DNA of 64,000 bases from an uncultured Flavobacteriaceae bacterium (GCA_947493535.1 CANLRK010000006.1:1-64000); one strand, 5' to 3'. Shown: positions 53,578 through 62,814, counted from the stretch's first letter. The notes: generated from the letters alone by a model not told the origin. A program made the numbers and translations.

Positions 53578-56500
53578 TTACTTTTTATAATGCTTTTTAT
53601 ATTTCCAATAAGAAACTGCTCCTAACAATAACCACAAAATAAATGCTATTATAATAGAGTTGTTTGATACCGATTTGTCTCCACTTGCGTAAGAATGCAA
53701 TCCTACTAAATAAAAATTAACCCCGAAGTATGTGAATAATATAGAACCAAAACCTAAAATAGTAATCCAATTATATAACCAGCGACCACGTAAACCAGGT
53801 ACTAAACGCATATGAATAATAAATGCATATACCATAATACTAATTAAAGCCCAAGTTTCCTTAGGATCCCAACCCCAATAGCGTCCCCACGATTCATTGG
53901 CCCACATACCTCCTAAAAAGTTTCCAATGGTTAACATTACTAGTCCTACTGTTAATGCCATTTCATTAATTATGGTTAGCTCTTTGATATTTAAATCTAA
54001 CTTAGCTTTATTATTTTTTGTTGTAAATAGCATTAGTAATAGCGTGACTATTCCTAAAATTGCTCCCAAGGTAAAAGGTCCATAACTTGCTACAATTATA
54101 GCTACATGAATCATTAACCAATAACTATCTAATACAGGTTGTAAATTTCCTATAGCAGGATCTATAAAACTTAAGTTTGACACCCATAACAGCATAGCGG
54201 TTACAAAAGCAGTTGCTGCTAAGGTTAGTTCTGATTTTTTTCCAAAAATCAATCCAAATAACATGGTAGCCCATGACACATATATAATTGACTCATATGC
54301 ATCACTCCACGGTGCATGTCCAGATATATACCATCGTGCTATTAAACCAAGTGTATGAGCTATAAATGCTACAATTATAGCTGCTTTTAATATTGTTGTT
54401 ATAACCTGAAGAAACTTATTAGTCTTGAAAATCTGTACTATTAACACAATAAATAAGATTACTCCTAACAAGAAGTAACTGTACTCCAAATTTTTAAATA
54501 CGTTATATTTATTATAAGCTATTTCTGCTTTAATTTTATTGTCAGATGGCAATATATCAGCACTATATTTTTTCTGCAAAATTTTAAATCCTTCCAATAA
54601 TTTATCTGCTGTGGTATAGTCTCCCGTTTCTTTTCCTTTTATTAGAGCACTAATATAAGCTGGTAATAAATTACGGACATTCGTATTCATTTCATTTGTA
54701 CCAAAATCAACCTCTCCTAATTCTGGGTAAGACACCCATTTGTTATTTTCATCATTAGGAACAGGGAACACCTTAAGCACACTACCCATTAATGCTTGTG
54801 AAAATAGCTGCTCTTGCTGATAAAGTTTTGTGATATCTTTTTGAAACTTGTTCGGGTTAAATGCTTTAGTAGCTTCCTCTAATTGTTTATCGGTAATTTT
54901 ATGCACTCCATTACCGTCAAAAAAATCCGATAAGGCTACATATTTAGTATCCAACGGCACTCCTAACACCTTACGAATACTATCATTACCTCTTTTTAGT
55001 TTAATTACCGGTACATCAAACCATAAGCGACTATTTTGTACCATTGATAAAAACACCTGATTGGCATCTAAACCCTCATAAGAATTTTTCTCTGATAATT
55101 TTCTAAGTAATTCTGAAGCATAAGTATTTAAAGGTTTCATTCTACCTCCAAAATCTTGAATAACTAAGGTTCCGAATTTAGCTGCAGCTTCTTTTGAAAA
55201 GGCACGTTTATGCAAAATTGAATCTACTTTATGCTTTTCTAGCTTAGTATGTTGTTGAGAAAAACCCAATACCGAAGTAAAAATAAAAGCTAATGCTAAC
55301 AGTTTAGTTTTTTTTATCTTTACCTTTTCTAATTGATTTCGTAAGTCAGAAAAACGTGTGTTTTTAAGAAAAATAATAGCTAACATTGCTATAAATAACA
55401 ATCCGTATCCAATATAAGAAATCCACGTACCCCAAAAATCATGGTTTACAGAAAGAATGGTTCCTTTTTCATCTGGATCAAACTGTGCTTGAAAAAAACG
55501 ATAACCTTTATAATCTAAAATATTATTCATAAAAATATCGTAGTCAAAAGACGTTTTACCATCATGAACTGTTACTTTAGATTTAAACGATTTGTATGCT
55601 TTCATATTTCCTGGAAACTTTTCAGCTATAAAATCGTTTAATTGAATAGAAAATGGTAATTGTATTTCTGTAGAGCCATAGCTCATATGAAAATCTAAAC
55701 CACCAACTTTTACAGATTTCATTGGAACTACAAATCCTTTCCCTCCTAACAAGGTAGTTCTTTTGGTTTCATTATTTGCAGTAATATCAAGTACTAAAGC
55801 ATTTTCTAAAGGTTTTCCTGTAGTGTTTTCTGTAGCTTTAACAATTTCATACTTACCTCGTACAACTGGATCTGGAATAACAAACTGAGTTTCACCCAAA
55901 TCATATAATGAACGAAATTTTAACGGTTGTATGCTATCTTTTACAACCGCAGATTTTTGCTGATCGGCCATACGCATTACCGTACCGTGAAAAGGAGAAT
56001 TAATAGTTGGGTTATCAGGATCAACATCAGAGATATTAATCGCCCCTGCAGTTGGCTTATTAAACGCAAATAAAATATTATGAATATTTTCTACCGTACC
56101 TTCTTCTATGTAATGATCATGACGACTACCTCCACTTGCTTCTACTAATTTTATATACCTATTCCCTTCTGGATTTTCTATTAAAGCATTAGTTGCCCCT
56201 TCAATAAAGTTTACATATTTAATTTGTATTGGTGCATCATTATAATCAGATTCAATTTCGAAATCATTATCTAATTTTTCTGATAACATTAAAGCTCTTG
56301 ATATAGTACGGCGTTGCAATACACCATCCTTTTCAAAATTACCATCTACATAAGCTTTCAAATATACTTTTTCTGACAGCATCTTATCTGTTGTTGCCCC
56401 TTCACGTATAGGCATTACTCCCTCATAACCTATATACCTAGTAACAAAAGCTCCTAGTATTATAAGTACGAATGCTAAATGTAGTGTTAGAGTTGCCCAT

Positions 56501-56736
56501 TTTTCTTTTCGAAGTAATTTATACCTAAAAATATTCCCAGCAAAATTCACCATAAAAAGCCCCATTATAGTTTCAAACCACCATGTGTTATACACTAATG
56601 TTCTGGAATAAGGTGTTGGCGAAGTTTCTGCCCCCATATCTAAAAAGGTACCTACTGCCATTGCTATTGCAAATGCAATAAAAAGGACAGCCATTAAACG
56701 TGTAGAAAATATAATTTGGGCTAGTTTAGATTTCAT
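53578..56736 (-). CDS. ccsA: Fused cytochrome c biogenesis protein ResB-CcsA
   Basis: I start at the ATG at 56736 (MKSKLAQIIFSTRLMAVLFI); the ATG at 56775 lies upstream of a TATTTTTG -7 box and would not be in the mRNA. The 1052-residue protein has ResB-like membrane segments and a large periplasmic domain in the first half (about 1-470), a periplasmic linker, and a CcsA half (about 720-1052) with the heme motif WGRYWGWDPKETWALI and flanking His in membrane segments. ResB-CcsA moves heme across the membrane and attaches it to CXXCH motifs (System II). The fused form is common in Bacteroidota and Epsilonproteobacteria. Confidence 0.94.
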   Translation of the reverse strand: MKSKLAQIIFSTRLMAVLFIAFAIAMAVGTFLDMGAETSPTPYSRTLVYNTWWFETIMGLFMVNFAGNIFRYKLLRKEKWATLTLHLAFVLIILGAFVTRYIGYEGVMPIREGATTDKMLSEKVYLKAYVDGNFEKDGVLQRRTISRALMLSEKLDNDFEIESDYNDAPIQIKYVNFIEGATNALIENPEGNRYIKLVEASGGSRHDHYIEEGTVENIHNILFAFNKPTAGAINISDVDPDNPTINSPFHGTVMRMADQQKSAVVKDSIQPLKFRSLYDLGETQFVIPDPVVRGKYEIVKATENTTGKPLENALVLDITANNETKRTTLLGGKGFVVPMKSVKVGGLDFHMSYGSTEIQLPFSIQLNDFIAEKFPGNMKAYKSFKSKVTVHDGKTSFDYDIFMNNILDYKGYRFFQAQFDPDEKGTILSVNHDFWGTWISYIGYGLLFIAMLAIIFLKNTRFSDLRNQLEKVKIKKTKLLALAFIFTSVLGFSQQHTKLEKHKVDSILHKRAFSKEAAAKFGTLVIQDFGGRMKPLNTYASELLRKLSEKNSYEGLDANQVFLSMVQNSRLWFDVPVIKLKRGNDSIRKVLGVPLDTKYVALSDFFDGNGVHKITDKQLEEATKAFNPNKFQKDITKLYQQEQLFSQALMGSVLKVFPVPNDENNKWVSYPELGEVDFGTNEMNTNVRNLLPAYISALIKGKETGDYTTADKLLEGFKILQKKYSADILPSDNKIKAEIAYNKYNVFKNLEYSYFLLGVILFIVLIVQIFKTNKFLQVITTILKAAIIVAFIAHTLGLIARWYISGHAPWSDAYESIIYVSWATMLFGLIFGKKSELTLAATAFVTAMLLWVSNLSFIDPAIGNLQPVLDSYWLMIHVAIIVASYGPFTLGAILGIVTLLLMLFTTKNNKAKLDLNIKELTIINEMALTVGLVMLTIGNFLGGMWANESWGRYWGWDPKETWALISIMVYAFIIHMRLVPGLRGRWLYNWITILGFGSILFTYFGVNFYLVGLHSYASGDKSVSNNSIIIAFILWLLLGAVSYWKYKKHYKK

Positions 56737-56764
56737 TTGTAGGGTAGTATTTAAATAATGCGTA

Positions 56765-56772
56765 CAAAAATA
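56765..56772 (-). promoter_or_regulatory. ccsBA -7 box
   Basis: CAAAAATA reads TATTTTTG on the minus strand, 29 bases before the ATG at 56736; it decides the start codon. Confidence 0.5.
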
Positions 56773-56828
56773 CATTATTTATTTAATGATACGATACTAT
56801 TAACATTTTATAAACCTAAGTAAAAACC

Positions 56829-57215
56829 TTATTTATTTTGTCGTGCTCTGAATATTTCCATAAACATAAAACTAGCTATATTTCTTGCTTTATTTTTTGC
56901 AAGATCTGCTAATTCTCCCTCAAACAATTCATCTAAAGTTCCTAACCACAATTGAAGCCATAATCCGAAAAGATCATTGGATAATTTATTATCATTTTTC
57001 TCATCTACCTCAACATGCTTTTTTAAGGGATTGCCTGAAAACACATTTTTTCTAAACAACTGACTTTCCCAAAAGTCCGTTAAATGTATTAAATGAGCAT
57101 CCCAATCATGGATTGCTTTGTTAAAAATTGGCGCAAGCTCAGCATCTTTTCTAACTTTAGTATAAAAAGTGTTTACCAATAGCGCTACATCCTCTCTATT
57201 CTGTATATCGTTCAT
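56829..57215 (-). CDS. Group III truncated hemoglobin
   Basis: A 128-residue 2-on-2 globin. The segment VNTFYTKVRKDAELAPIFN is the B/C-helix region, and DAHLIHLTDFWESQLFRKN holds the CD/E region. The later LKKHVEVDEKN supplies the proximal His and FGLWLQLWLGTLDELF the G/H helices. The lack of the Gly-Gly motifs of group I fits group III. Such globins often bind NO or oxygen at low oxygen levels. It follows a small membrane-protein gene by 14 bases, and the divergent Crp/Fnr gene probably controls both. Confidence 0.9.
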   Translation of the reverse strand: MNDIQNREDVALLVNTFYTKVRKDAELAPIFNKAIHDWDAHLIHLTDFWESQLFRKNVFSGNPLKKHVEVDEKNDNKLSNDLFGLWLQLWLGTLDELFEGELADLAKNKARNIASFMFMEIFRARQNK

Positions 57216-57229
57216 CTTCTTTAAAAAAC

Positions 57230-57508
57230 TTATAGCAAGTTAATAATTATTAAACTTATATTAATTGCTAATGCTACTAATAACATATTAAAAACCACTT
57301 TGGGTTTTGCTTGAGCCAAAACTGCTGCATTATAAGCCATAGATGATGAAATACATAACGCCAATTCAAAAATTGTTGTGTTAGAATTATCCATCAACAA
57401 ATACATTACTGCTGCAGATCCTATGGCTGTTTGAAAAATAATAGTAATGGGAATTAAAATTAAATACCCATCTTCAAATTCTTTTAACGTTTTTCTGTAT
57501 TTTTCCAT
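57230..57508 (-). CDS. Small membrane protein of unknown function
   Basis: I start at the ATG at 57508 (MEKYRKTLKEFEDGYLILIP) instead of the GTG at 57529. The 92-residue protein has about three hydrophobic segments (LILIPITIIFQTAIGSAAVM, ELALCISSSMAYNAAVLAQ, KVVFNMLLVALAINISLIII). No family was recognised. It lies between the divergent Crp/Fnr regulator and the truncated hemoglobin and is probably cotranscribed with the latter, so it may act in the same NO or low-oxygen response. Confidence 0.75.
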   Translation of the reverse strand: MEKYRKTLKEFEDGYLILIPITIIFQTAIGSAAVMYLLMDNSNTTIFELALCISSSMAYNAAVLAQAKPKVVFNMLLVALAINISLIIINLL

Positions 57509-57558
57509 TTTTCTAATTTTAATCGTCACAAATTTCCTTCATTAATCAACGGAATTTT

Positions 57559-58170
57559 ATGAGTCAAATCATAAACAGTATTATGATACCTGAACAACTA
57601 CTAATCAATTATGGAGCAATCGTAAAAACGTATGCAAAAGATGCACTAATACTTGAAAAAAATAACAGTGCAAAGTTCTTTTATCAAATAAAATCTGGGA
57701 GTATAAAAATGCATACTATCTCTGAAGATGGTAAAGAGTTTGTTTTAGGATATTTTACAAAAGATCAAAGTTTTGCTGAGCCTCCACTATTTGGCAATTT
57801 TCAATATCCTGCTAATGCATCTGCATTAGAAGAAACTAATGTCTATATTCTGAATAAAAATGCTTTTTTTAAGCTGCTAAAAGCAAATTTTGAAATACAT
57901 CTACAACTCAACAAAATTTTGTGTAATAGAATTCAATATAAATCAATGATGATGTCGGAAATTTCAGTACAAAGCCCTGAACATCAAATCATCAGTTTAT
58001 TAAGTTATTTAAAACGAAATTCTGGCGCCGAAAATAAATACCAAGTGCAATTAACTCGACAGCAAATAGCCGACCTTACAGGTTTAAGAGTAGAAACTGT
58101 TATTAGAACTATTAAAAACTTGGCTCAAAAGAAAAAATTAGAAATCATAAATAGAAAAGTTTTTATTTAA
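57559..58170 (+). CDS. Crp/Fnr family transcriptional regulator
   Basis: A 203-residue regulator with a cyclic-nucleotide-binding-like beta-roll (about 10-125: IKSGSIKMHTISEDGKEFVL, YFTKDQSFAEPPLF) and a C-terminal HTH_CRP winged helix (about 140-200: LTRQQIADLTGLRVETVIRT). No N-terminal Fe-S Cys cluster is seen, so it is not an FNR-type oxygen sensor. It may use heme or another ligand, as DNR-type regulators do; this is speculative. It is 50 bases from the divergent hemoglobin unit. The next gene starts 24 bases after it. Confidence 0.92.
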   Translation: MSQIINSIMIPEQLLINYGAIVKTYAKDALILEKNNSAKFFYQIKSGSIKMHTISEDGKEFVLGYFTKDQSFAEPPLFGNFQYPANASALEETNVYILNKNAFFKLLKANFEIHLQLNKILCNRIQYKSMMMSEISVQSPEHQIISLLSYLKRNSGAENKYQVQLTRQQIADLTGLRVETVIRTIKNLAQKKKLEIINRKVFI

Positions 58171-58194
58171 AGTTACAAACCTTACTTTAGCTAC

Positions 58195-58962
58195 ATGATA
58201 AAGATTGTGCTCTTAGGAACTGGTAATGTTGCAACGCATTTATATAATGCCTTCCATATTAATCATAAAACAAAAGTAGTACAGGTGTACAACCGTTCTA
58301 AAAAAAGATTACTATATTTTGAAAAACACTCAACAACAACTACAACATCTATTAGTAAAATTACAGAACATGCCGATGTATATATTGTTGCCATTTCTGA
58401 TGATAGTATTAATGAATTTACTAAGAAATTACGTTTTCATAATAAACTAGTAGTGCACACATCTGGTTCTGTTGGAATGATGAGTATTGCTAATCAAAAT
58501 AAACGTGGTGTTTTTTATCCGTTACAAACTTTTACTTTAGGAAAAAAGGTTGATTTTACTCAAATTCCTATATGTATTGAAACCGAATTTCCAGAAAACT
58601 TACCTGTATTAGAGCAGTTGGCTAATGCTATTTCCAACCATTGCTATCATATATCTTCCGAGCAACGAAAAGCGTTACATATTGCGGCCGTTTTTGTAAA
58701 TAACTTTGTAAATCACATGTATCAAAAAGGAGCTGAGATATGTAGAGAACATAAGCTACCTTTTGATATTTTAAAACCATTAATACAAGAAACTGCACGT
58801 AAAATTGAAACTCTTTCTCCGGAAAAAAGTCAAACAGGCCCAGCAATACGAAACGATAAAGAAACAATAAGTCAACATCTTACTGACTTAACAGATAAAA
58901 CACAACAAGAAATTTATAAAATATTAACTATATCAATACAAAAAACACATGGCAAAAGCTAG
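58195..58962 (+). CDS. Rossmann-like and DUF2520 domain protein
   Basis: A 255-residue protein with an NAD(P)-binding start (IKIVLLGTGNVATHLYNAF), a ProC-like fold, and a C-terminal DUF2520 helical domain (about 125-250: QRKALHIAAVFVNNFVNHMY, TGPAIRNDKETI). It resembles F420-dependent or pyrroline-5-carboxylate reductases, but its substrate is unknown. It overlaps the KdsC-like gene by 14 bases and begins a four-gene operon with that gene, a UbiA-like prenyltransferase and Maf. Confidence 0.9.
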   Translation: MIKIVLLGTGNVATHLYNAFHINHKTKVVQVYNRSKKRLLYFEKHSTTTTTSISKITEHADVYIVAISDDSINEFTKKLRFHNKLVVHTSGSVGMMSIANQNKRGVFYPLQTFTLGKKVDFTQIPICIETEFPENLPVLEQLANAISNHCYHISSEQRKALHIAAVFVNNFVNHMYQKGAEICREHKLPFDILKPLIQETARKIETLSPEKSQTGPAIRNDKETISQHLTDLTDKTQQEIYKILTISIQKTHGKS

Positions 58963-59479
58963 TTATAAAGAATTAATGAATAACATTACTACATTTATTT
59001 TTGATGTTGATGGCGTTTTAACTGATGGTACAATAATGGTTACCACTGCTGGAGAAATGTATAGAAACATGAATATTAAAGACGGTTATGCTTTAAAATC
59101 GGCTATTTTAGCTGGCTATAATATTTGTATAATTTCTGGAGGTAGTAATGAAGGTGTGCGTAAACGTTTAGAGGGCTTAGGGATTACCGATATTTATTTA
59201 GGAGCTCACCAAAAAATATTACCATTTGAAACATACTGCAAGAAAAAAAACATTAATCCAAATGAGGTGCTTTATATGGGGGATGACATACCTGATTTAC
59301 CTGTAATGGAATTAGCTGGAATTGCTGCTTGTCCGCAAGATGCTGCTCCAGAAGTCAAAGACCTTTCAGAATATATTTCTCCTATAAAAGGAGGAAAAGG
59401 ATGTGGAAGAGATGTTATTGAACAGGTAATGCGCGTTCAGGGGAAATGGATGACTCAATTTGAAGCAAAATACGATTAA
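58949..59479 (+). CDS. KdsC-like HAD phosphatase
   Basis: A 176-residue C0-type HAD phosphatase with no cap domain. Motifs are FIFDVDGVLTDGTI (nucleophile Asp), CIISGGSNEGVRKR, a Lys near HQKILPFE, and MGDDIPDLPVMELAG. KdsC removes phosphate from KDO 8-phosphate on the way to lipopolysaccharide core; close relatives act on other sugar-acid phosphates. It overlaps the gene before it and is 11 bases from the UbiA-like gene. Confidence 0.9.
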   Translation: MAKASYKELMNNITTFIFDVDGVLTDGTIMVTTAGEMYRNMNIKDGYALKSAILAGYNICIISGGSNEGVRKRLEGLGITDIYLGAHQKILPFETYCKKKNINPNEVLYMGDDIPDLPVMELAGIAACPQDAAPEVKDLSEYISPIKGGKGCGRDVIEQVMRVQGKWMTQFEAKYD

Positions 59480-59490
59480 CAATTATCTTT

Positions 59491-60411
59491 ATGCAGCTTC
59501 TTAATCTTATCCGGTATAAAAACTTACTAATGATAGCATTTATACAATGCCTTATTAAGTATGTTTTTTTTGAACTTCCTCAATTTAAAAATGCAAACCT
59601 TATAACAGCATTAAGCACTACAAGCTTTACCTGTTTAGTACTGGCTACAATTTGTATTGCAGCTGCAGGTTATATTATTAATGATATTTATGATGTTATT
59701 GCCGATACCGTTAACAAACCTAAAAAACTAATTGTAGGCAAACATATTTCAGAAACTATGGCTGTTAACTACTATGTTGCGTTTACAGTAATAGGAATTA
59801 TTTTTGGTATTTATGCTACATGGGAAATTGATAAAAATAGCTATGCCGCAATGTTTTTATTAGTAGCCGCTTTACTTTATTGGTATGCAACCAGCTTAAA
59901 ACAAACAGTTGTTATTGGTAATATTGTGGTTTCCATACTTGTAAGCTGTAGTATTTTAATTGTAGGCATTTTTGAAATTACTCCAATGCTTAGTCCAGAA
60001 AGTAGAGAGGCTTATATTTTTATGTTTAAATTCCTTGTTGATTATGCCGTTTTTGCATTCTTACTAAATTTAGTTCGAGAGTTAATAAAAGATATTGAAG
60101 ATATTGATGGTGACTATAAAGCTGGTTACACTACCCTTCCTATAGTTTTAGGCAGAAAAAGAGCAAACTATATAGCTTTTGCGATATGTACCTTAACCAT
60201 TTTTGTAATAACTTATTATGTTATTACTTATCTTTTTGAAAACCAATATTTATTACTATACTTTATCTTTCTAATTATAGGTCCACTAGCATACTGTGCC
60301 ATTAAAGTTTTAACTGCCACCACAAAATCACAATACACACAACTTAGTATTATTCTTAAAATTATTATGTTTATAGGTATGTGCTCTATAGTAATTTTAA
60401 AATTTGTATAG
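59491..60411 (+). CDS. UbiA family prenyltransferase, (S)-3-O-geranylgeranylglyceryl-phosphate-synthase-like
   Basis: A 306-residue inner-membrane protein with about nine hydrophobic segments and the two Asp-rich UbiA motifs: NDIYDVIADTVNKPKKLI and LIKDIEDIDGDYKAGYTTLP. It is in the subgroup usually annotated as geranylgeranylglycerol-phosphate geranylgeranyltransferase in Flavobacteriia. The substrate is uncertain; it is not obviously MenA, which would be expected with the men genes. It sits between KdsC-like and maf genes in one transcript. Confidence 0.88.
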   Translation: MQLLNLIRYKNLLMIAFIQCLIKYVFFELPQFKNANLITALSTTSFTCLVLATICIAAAGYIINDIYDVIADTVNKPKKLIVGKHISETMAVNYYVAFTVIGIIFGIYATWEIDKNSYAAMFLLVAALLYWYATSLKQTVVIGNIVVSILVSCSILIVGIFEITPMLSPESREAYIFMFKFLVDYAVFAFLLNLVRELIKDIEDIDGDYKAGYTTLPIVLGRKRANYIAFAICTLTIFVITYYVITYLFENQYLLLYFIFLIIGPLAYCAIKVLTATTKSQYTQLSIILKIIMFIGMCSIVILKFV

Positions 60412-60413
60412 CT

Positions 60414-61001
60414 ATGTTAAAGGAAAAACTAACAGGTAAACATATTATTCTAGCTTCAGGATCGCCTAGACGTCAAGCTTTTTTTAAAGATTTAGGTATC
60501 GAATTTGAAATAAGACTAAAGGAAGTAGATGAAATATACCCTCCCGCCTTAAAACATTTTGAAATAAGTGATTATTTAGCACAATTAAAATCACTTCCTT
60601 TTGAAAAAGAATTACAAGAAAACGATATACTTATAACCAGTGATACTATTGTGTGGCATAATGAAAAAGCTTTAGGAAAGCCTAAAACCCCTATTGAAGC
60701 CTTTGCCATGCTTAATGGTTTAAGTAATTCTACTCATGAAGTTATTACATCTATCTGCTTTAAAACAACTACTTTTCAGAAAACAGTTTCAACTGTTACT
60801 AAAGTAACCTTTAAAGAACTTTCTTCAAAAGAAATTGAGTATTATATAAATAACTACAAACCTTTTGATAAAGCTGGAGCTTACGGTATACAAGAATGGA
60901 TAGGAAACATTGCTATTACAAAAATTGAAGGCTCCTATACTAATGTGGTGGGTTTACCAGTACATGTTTTGTATAGAGAATTACTTAATTTATGCTCATA
61001 A
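60414..61001 (+). CDS. maf: Maf family nucleoside triphosphate pyrophosphatase
   Basis: I start at the ATG at 60414 (MLKEKLTGKHIILASGSPRR), two bases after the UbiA stop; the upstream ATG at 60381 is inside that gene. The 195-residue protein has ASGSPRRQAFF, ITSDTIVWHNEKALGKPK and the closing Gly-Ser loop (DKAGAYGIQEWIG). Maf enzymes hydrolyse dTTP, UTP or modified nucleotides. A terminator at 61003-61031 ends the operon. Confidence 0.94.
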   Translation: MLKEKLTGKHIILASGSPRRQAFFKDLGIEFEIRLKEVDEIYPPALKHFEISDYLAQLKSLPFEKELQENDILITSDTIVWHNEKALGKPKTPIEAFAMLNGLSNSTHEVITSICFKTTTFQKTVSTVTKVTFKELSSKEIEYYINNYKPFDKAGAYGIQEWIGNIAITKIEGSYTNVVGLPVHVLYRELLNLCS

Positions 61002-61002
61002 A

Positions 61003-61031
61003 AAAAGCCTCTTTGTTAAAAAGAGGCTTTT
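61003..61031. terminator. Terminator after maf, also for a minus-strand transcript
   Basis: A 12-bp perfect stem AAAAGCCTCTTT/AAAGAGGCTTTT, loop GTTAA; T-run on both strands, the longer one on the minus strand. Confidence 0.88.
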
Positions 61032-61103
61032 AAAACTAACCAATATTAAATCTTTCTTTGAAAAACAATGTTTTCCGAATCGAACAATTATAGAACAAAT
61101 ATA
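61003..61103 (-). ncRNA. Candidate small RNA 2
   Basis: On the minus strand a TATATTTG -7 box (61096-61103) is followed by about 57 non-coding bases including TTAATATTGGTTAGTTT (61033-61049), then a terminator (61003-61031). Expected length is about 88 bases. The 17-base motif just before the terminator is identical to that in candidate 1. A canonical -33 box is missing, so this copy is weaker. Confidence 0.35.
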
Positions 61104-61212
61104 TAACCTAATTGTTTATTCTATTTTCTTTAGTTGCAAACAACTCTATATCTGATGTTTACATAATATTTTTTGTTGTTTATAGACTTATAAAACAAGG
61201 CGGAACTATACA

Positions 61213-61336
61213 AAAAACAAAAACCCTTCTTTTGGGGACAGAAGGGTTTTTTGTAAACTAACCAATATTAATAATTAACTGAAAAAAATTAGTTAATTAC
61301 TTGTTCAAATATACGTACAACATAAGCTTTAGCAAA
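61213..61336 (-). ncRNA. Candidate small RNA 1, with promoter and terminator
   Basis: A complete Bacteroidota promoter lies on the minus strand: TTTG (61333-61336), a 19-base spacer and TATATTTG (61306-61313). It is followed by the motif TTAATATTGGTTAGTTT (61255-61271) and a 12-bp terminator (61219-61251). The expected RNA is about 85 bases, with no open reading frame. The promoter lies 61 bases after the glmM stop, so it may be its own unit, and the terminator may also end glmM mRNA. Confidence 0.5.
61219..61251 (-). terminator. Terminator of candidate small RNA 1 / glmM
   Basis: A 12-bp stem AAAAACCCTTCT/AGAAGGGTTTTT with a 9-base loop, T-run on both strands. Confidence 0.88.
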
Positions 61337-61396
61337 CATTATGTTGTGATACTATCTTTTTTTGTGGTTAACTATATAAATTAGCTTTTTTTCAGG

Positions 61397-62785
61397 TTAA
61401 ATATTAGCAATAACCTTAATTTCTTCTATTATTTTTTTTGCTAAACTATCTGCAAGTTCTTGTGATTTTGCTTCAGTATAAATTCTGATAATAGGTTCGG
61501 TGTTTGATTTACGCAAATGCACCCAGTTTTCAGCAAAATCTATTTTTACTCCATCTATTGTTGTTATTTTTTCATTACTATATTTAGCCTCCATGGCACT
61601 TAAAATAGCATCAACATCTAACTGTGGAGTTAACTGAATTTTATTTTTACTCATAAAATAACTTGGGTAACTGTTTCGTAAAGCACTAACAGATATTTTT
61701 TGCTCGGCCAAATGTGTTAAAAACAAGGCCACTCCAACTAAAGAGTCTCTTCCGTAATGCAAAGCTGGATAAATTATACCTCCGTTACCTTCTCCACCAA
61801 TAACGGCATTGCTCTTTTTCATGAGTTCTACTACATTTACTTCCCCTACTGCTGAAGCTTCGTAGCTACCACCGTGTTTTTCTGTAACATCTCTCAGAGC
61901 TCTTGATGATGACATATTAGATACTGTATTACCAGAAGTTTTACTCAACACATAATCTGCACAAGCTACTAAAGTATATTCTTCACCAAACATCGCTCCA
62001 TCTTCACAAACTAAAGCCAACCTATCAACATCTGGATCTACTACAATTCCCAAGTCGGCATTTTCTTTTACTACTAATTCTGATATTTCTGTAAGATGTT
62101 CTTTTAAAGGCTCTGGATTATGAGGGAACTCTCCATTTGGTTCACAATACAATTTTACAACATGTACACCTAAACGTTCTAATAATAAAGGTATTGCAAT
62201 ACCTCCAGTAGAGTTTACTGCATCTACTACTACCTTAAAATTAGCATTTTTAATTGCAGAAATATTTACTAAATCTAAGTTTAAAACCTCATCGATATGA
62301 ATATCAATATAGGCATCATTTATTGTTATTTTACCTAAATCATCAACTTGAGCAAAATCAAAATCATCTTGTTCGGCAATAGTTAATATTTTAGCTCCTT
62401 CTACTCCATTTAAAAACTCTCCTTTACTATTTAATAGTTTTAATGCATTCCATTGTTTTGGGTTGTGTGATGCTGTTAAAATTATTCCCCCATCAGCATG
62501 CTCTAAAGGCACAGCAACCTCTACAGTTGGTGTTGTAGATAAACCTAAATCAATTACATGTATTCCTAACCCTATTAATGTATTCATTACTAAATCTTGA
62601 ATCATATTTCCTGAAATACGAGCATCTCTACCTACCACAACACGATACGTCTCTTTTTTTCTATCATTTTTTAACCATGTTCCGTAAGCCGCAGCAAATT
62701 TTACGGCATCAATTGGCGTTAAATTTTCACCTACACCACCTCCTATTGTTCCTCTTATTCCAGATATCGATTTAATTAAGGTCAT
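61397..62785 (-). CDS. glmM: Phosphoglucosamine mutase (alpha-D-phosphohexomutase)
   Basis: A 462-residue four-domain phosphohexomutase. It has the start SGIRGTIGGGVGENLTP, the active-site Ser in ILTASHNPKQWNALK, the metal loop VDPDVDRLAL, the sugar loop GGEGNGGIIYPALHYGRDS, and the phosphate loop RKSNTEPIIRIY. GlmM converts GlcN-6-P to GlcN-1-P for cell-wall precursors; the EGNGG sugar loop favours this over PGM/PMM. The minus-strand -7 box TATATTTG (62807-62814) is 22 bases from the ATG. Confidence 0.9.
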   Translation of the reverse strand: MTLIKSISGIRGTIGGGVGENLTPIDAVKFAAAYGTWLKNDRKKETYRVVVGRDARISGNMIQDLVMNTLIGLGIHVIDLGLSTTPTVEVAVPLEHADGGIILTASHNPKQWNALKLLNSKGEFLNGVEGAKILTIAEQDDFDFAQVDDLGKITINDAYIDIHIDEVLNLDLVNISAIKNANFKVVVDAVNSTGGIAIPLLLERLGVHVVKLYCEPNGEFPHNPEPLKEHLTEISELVVKENADLGIVVDPDVDRLALVCEDGAMFGEEYTLVACADYVLSKTSGNTVSNMSSSRALRDVTEKHGGSYEASAVGEVNVVELMKKSNAVIGGEGNGGIIYPALHYGRDSLVGVALFLTHLAEQKISVSALRNSYPSYFMSKNKIQLTPQLDVDAILSAMEAKYSNEKITTIDGVKIDFAENWVHLRKSNTEPIIRIYTEAKSQELADSLAKKIIEEIKVIANI

Positions 62786-62806
62786 TCTTTATATTTTAAG
62801 TTTACA

Positions 62807-62814
62807 CAAATATA
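62807..62814 (-). promoter_or_regulatory. glmM -7 box
   Basis: CAAATATA reads TATATTTG on the minus strand, 22 bases before the ATG at 62785. Confidence 0.45.

Noticed and set aside
56737-56775. N-terminal extension of the ResB-CcsA protein to the ATG at 56775
   Set aside because: A TATTTTTG promoter box lies between the two ATGs, so the first would not be transcribed.
60910-61155. Plus-strand open frame of 81 codons after maf
   Set aside because: It begins inside maf, runs through a terminator and the candidate small RNA, and has no recognisable protein pattern.
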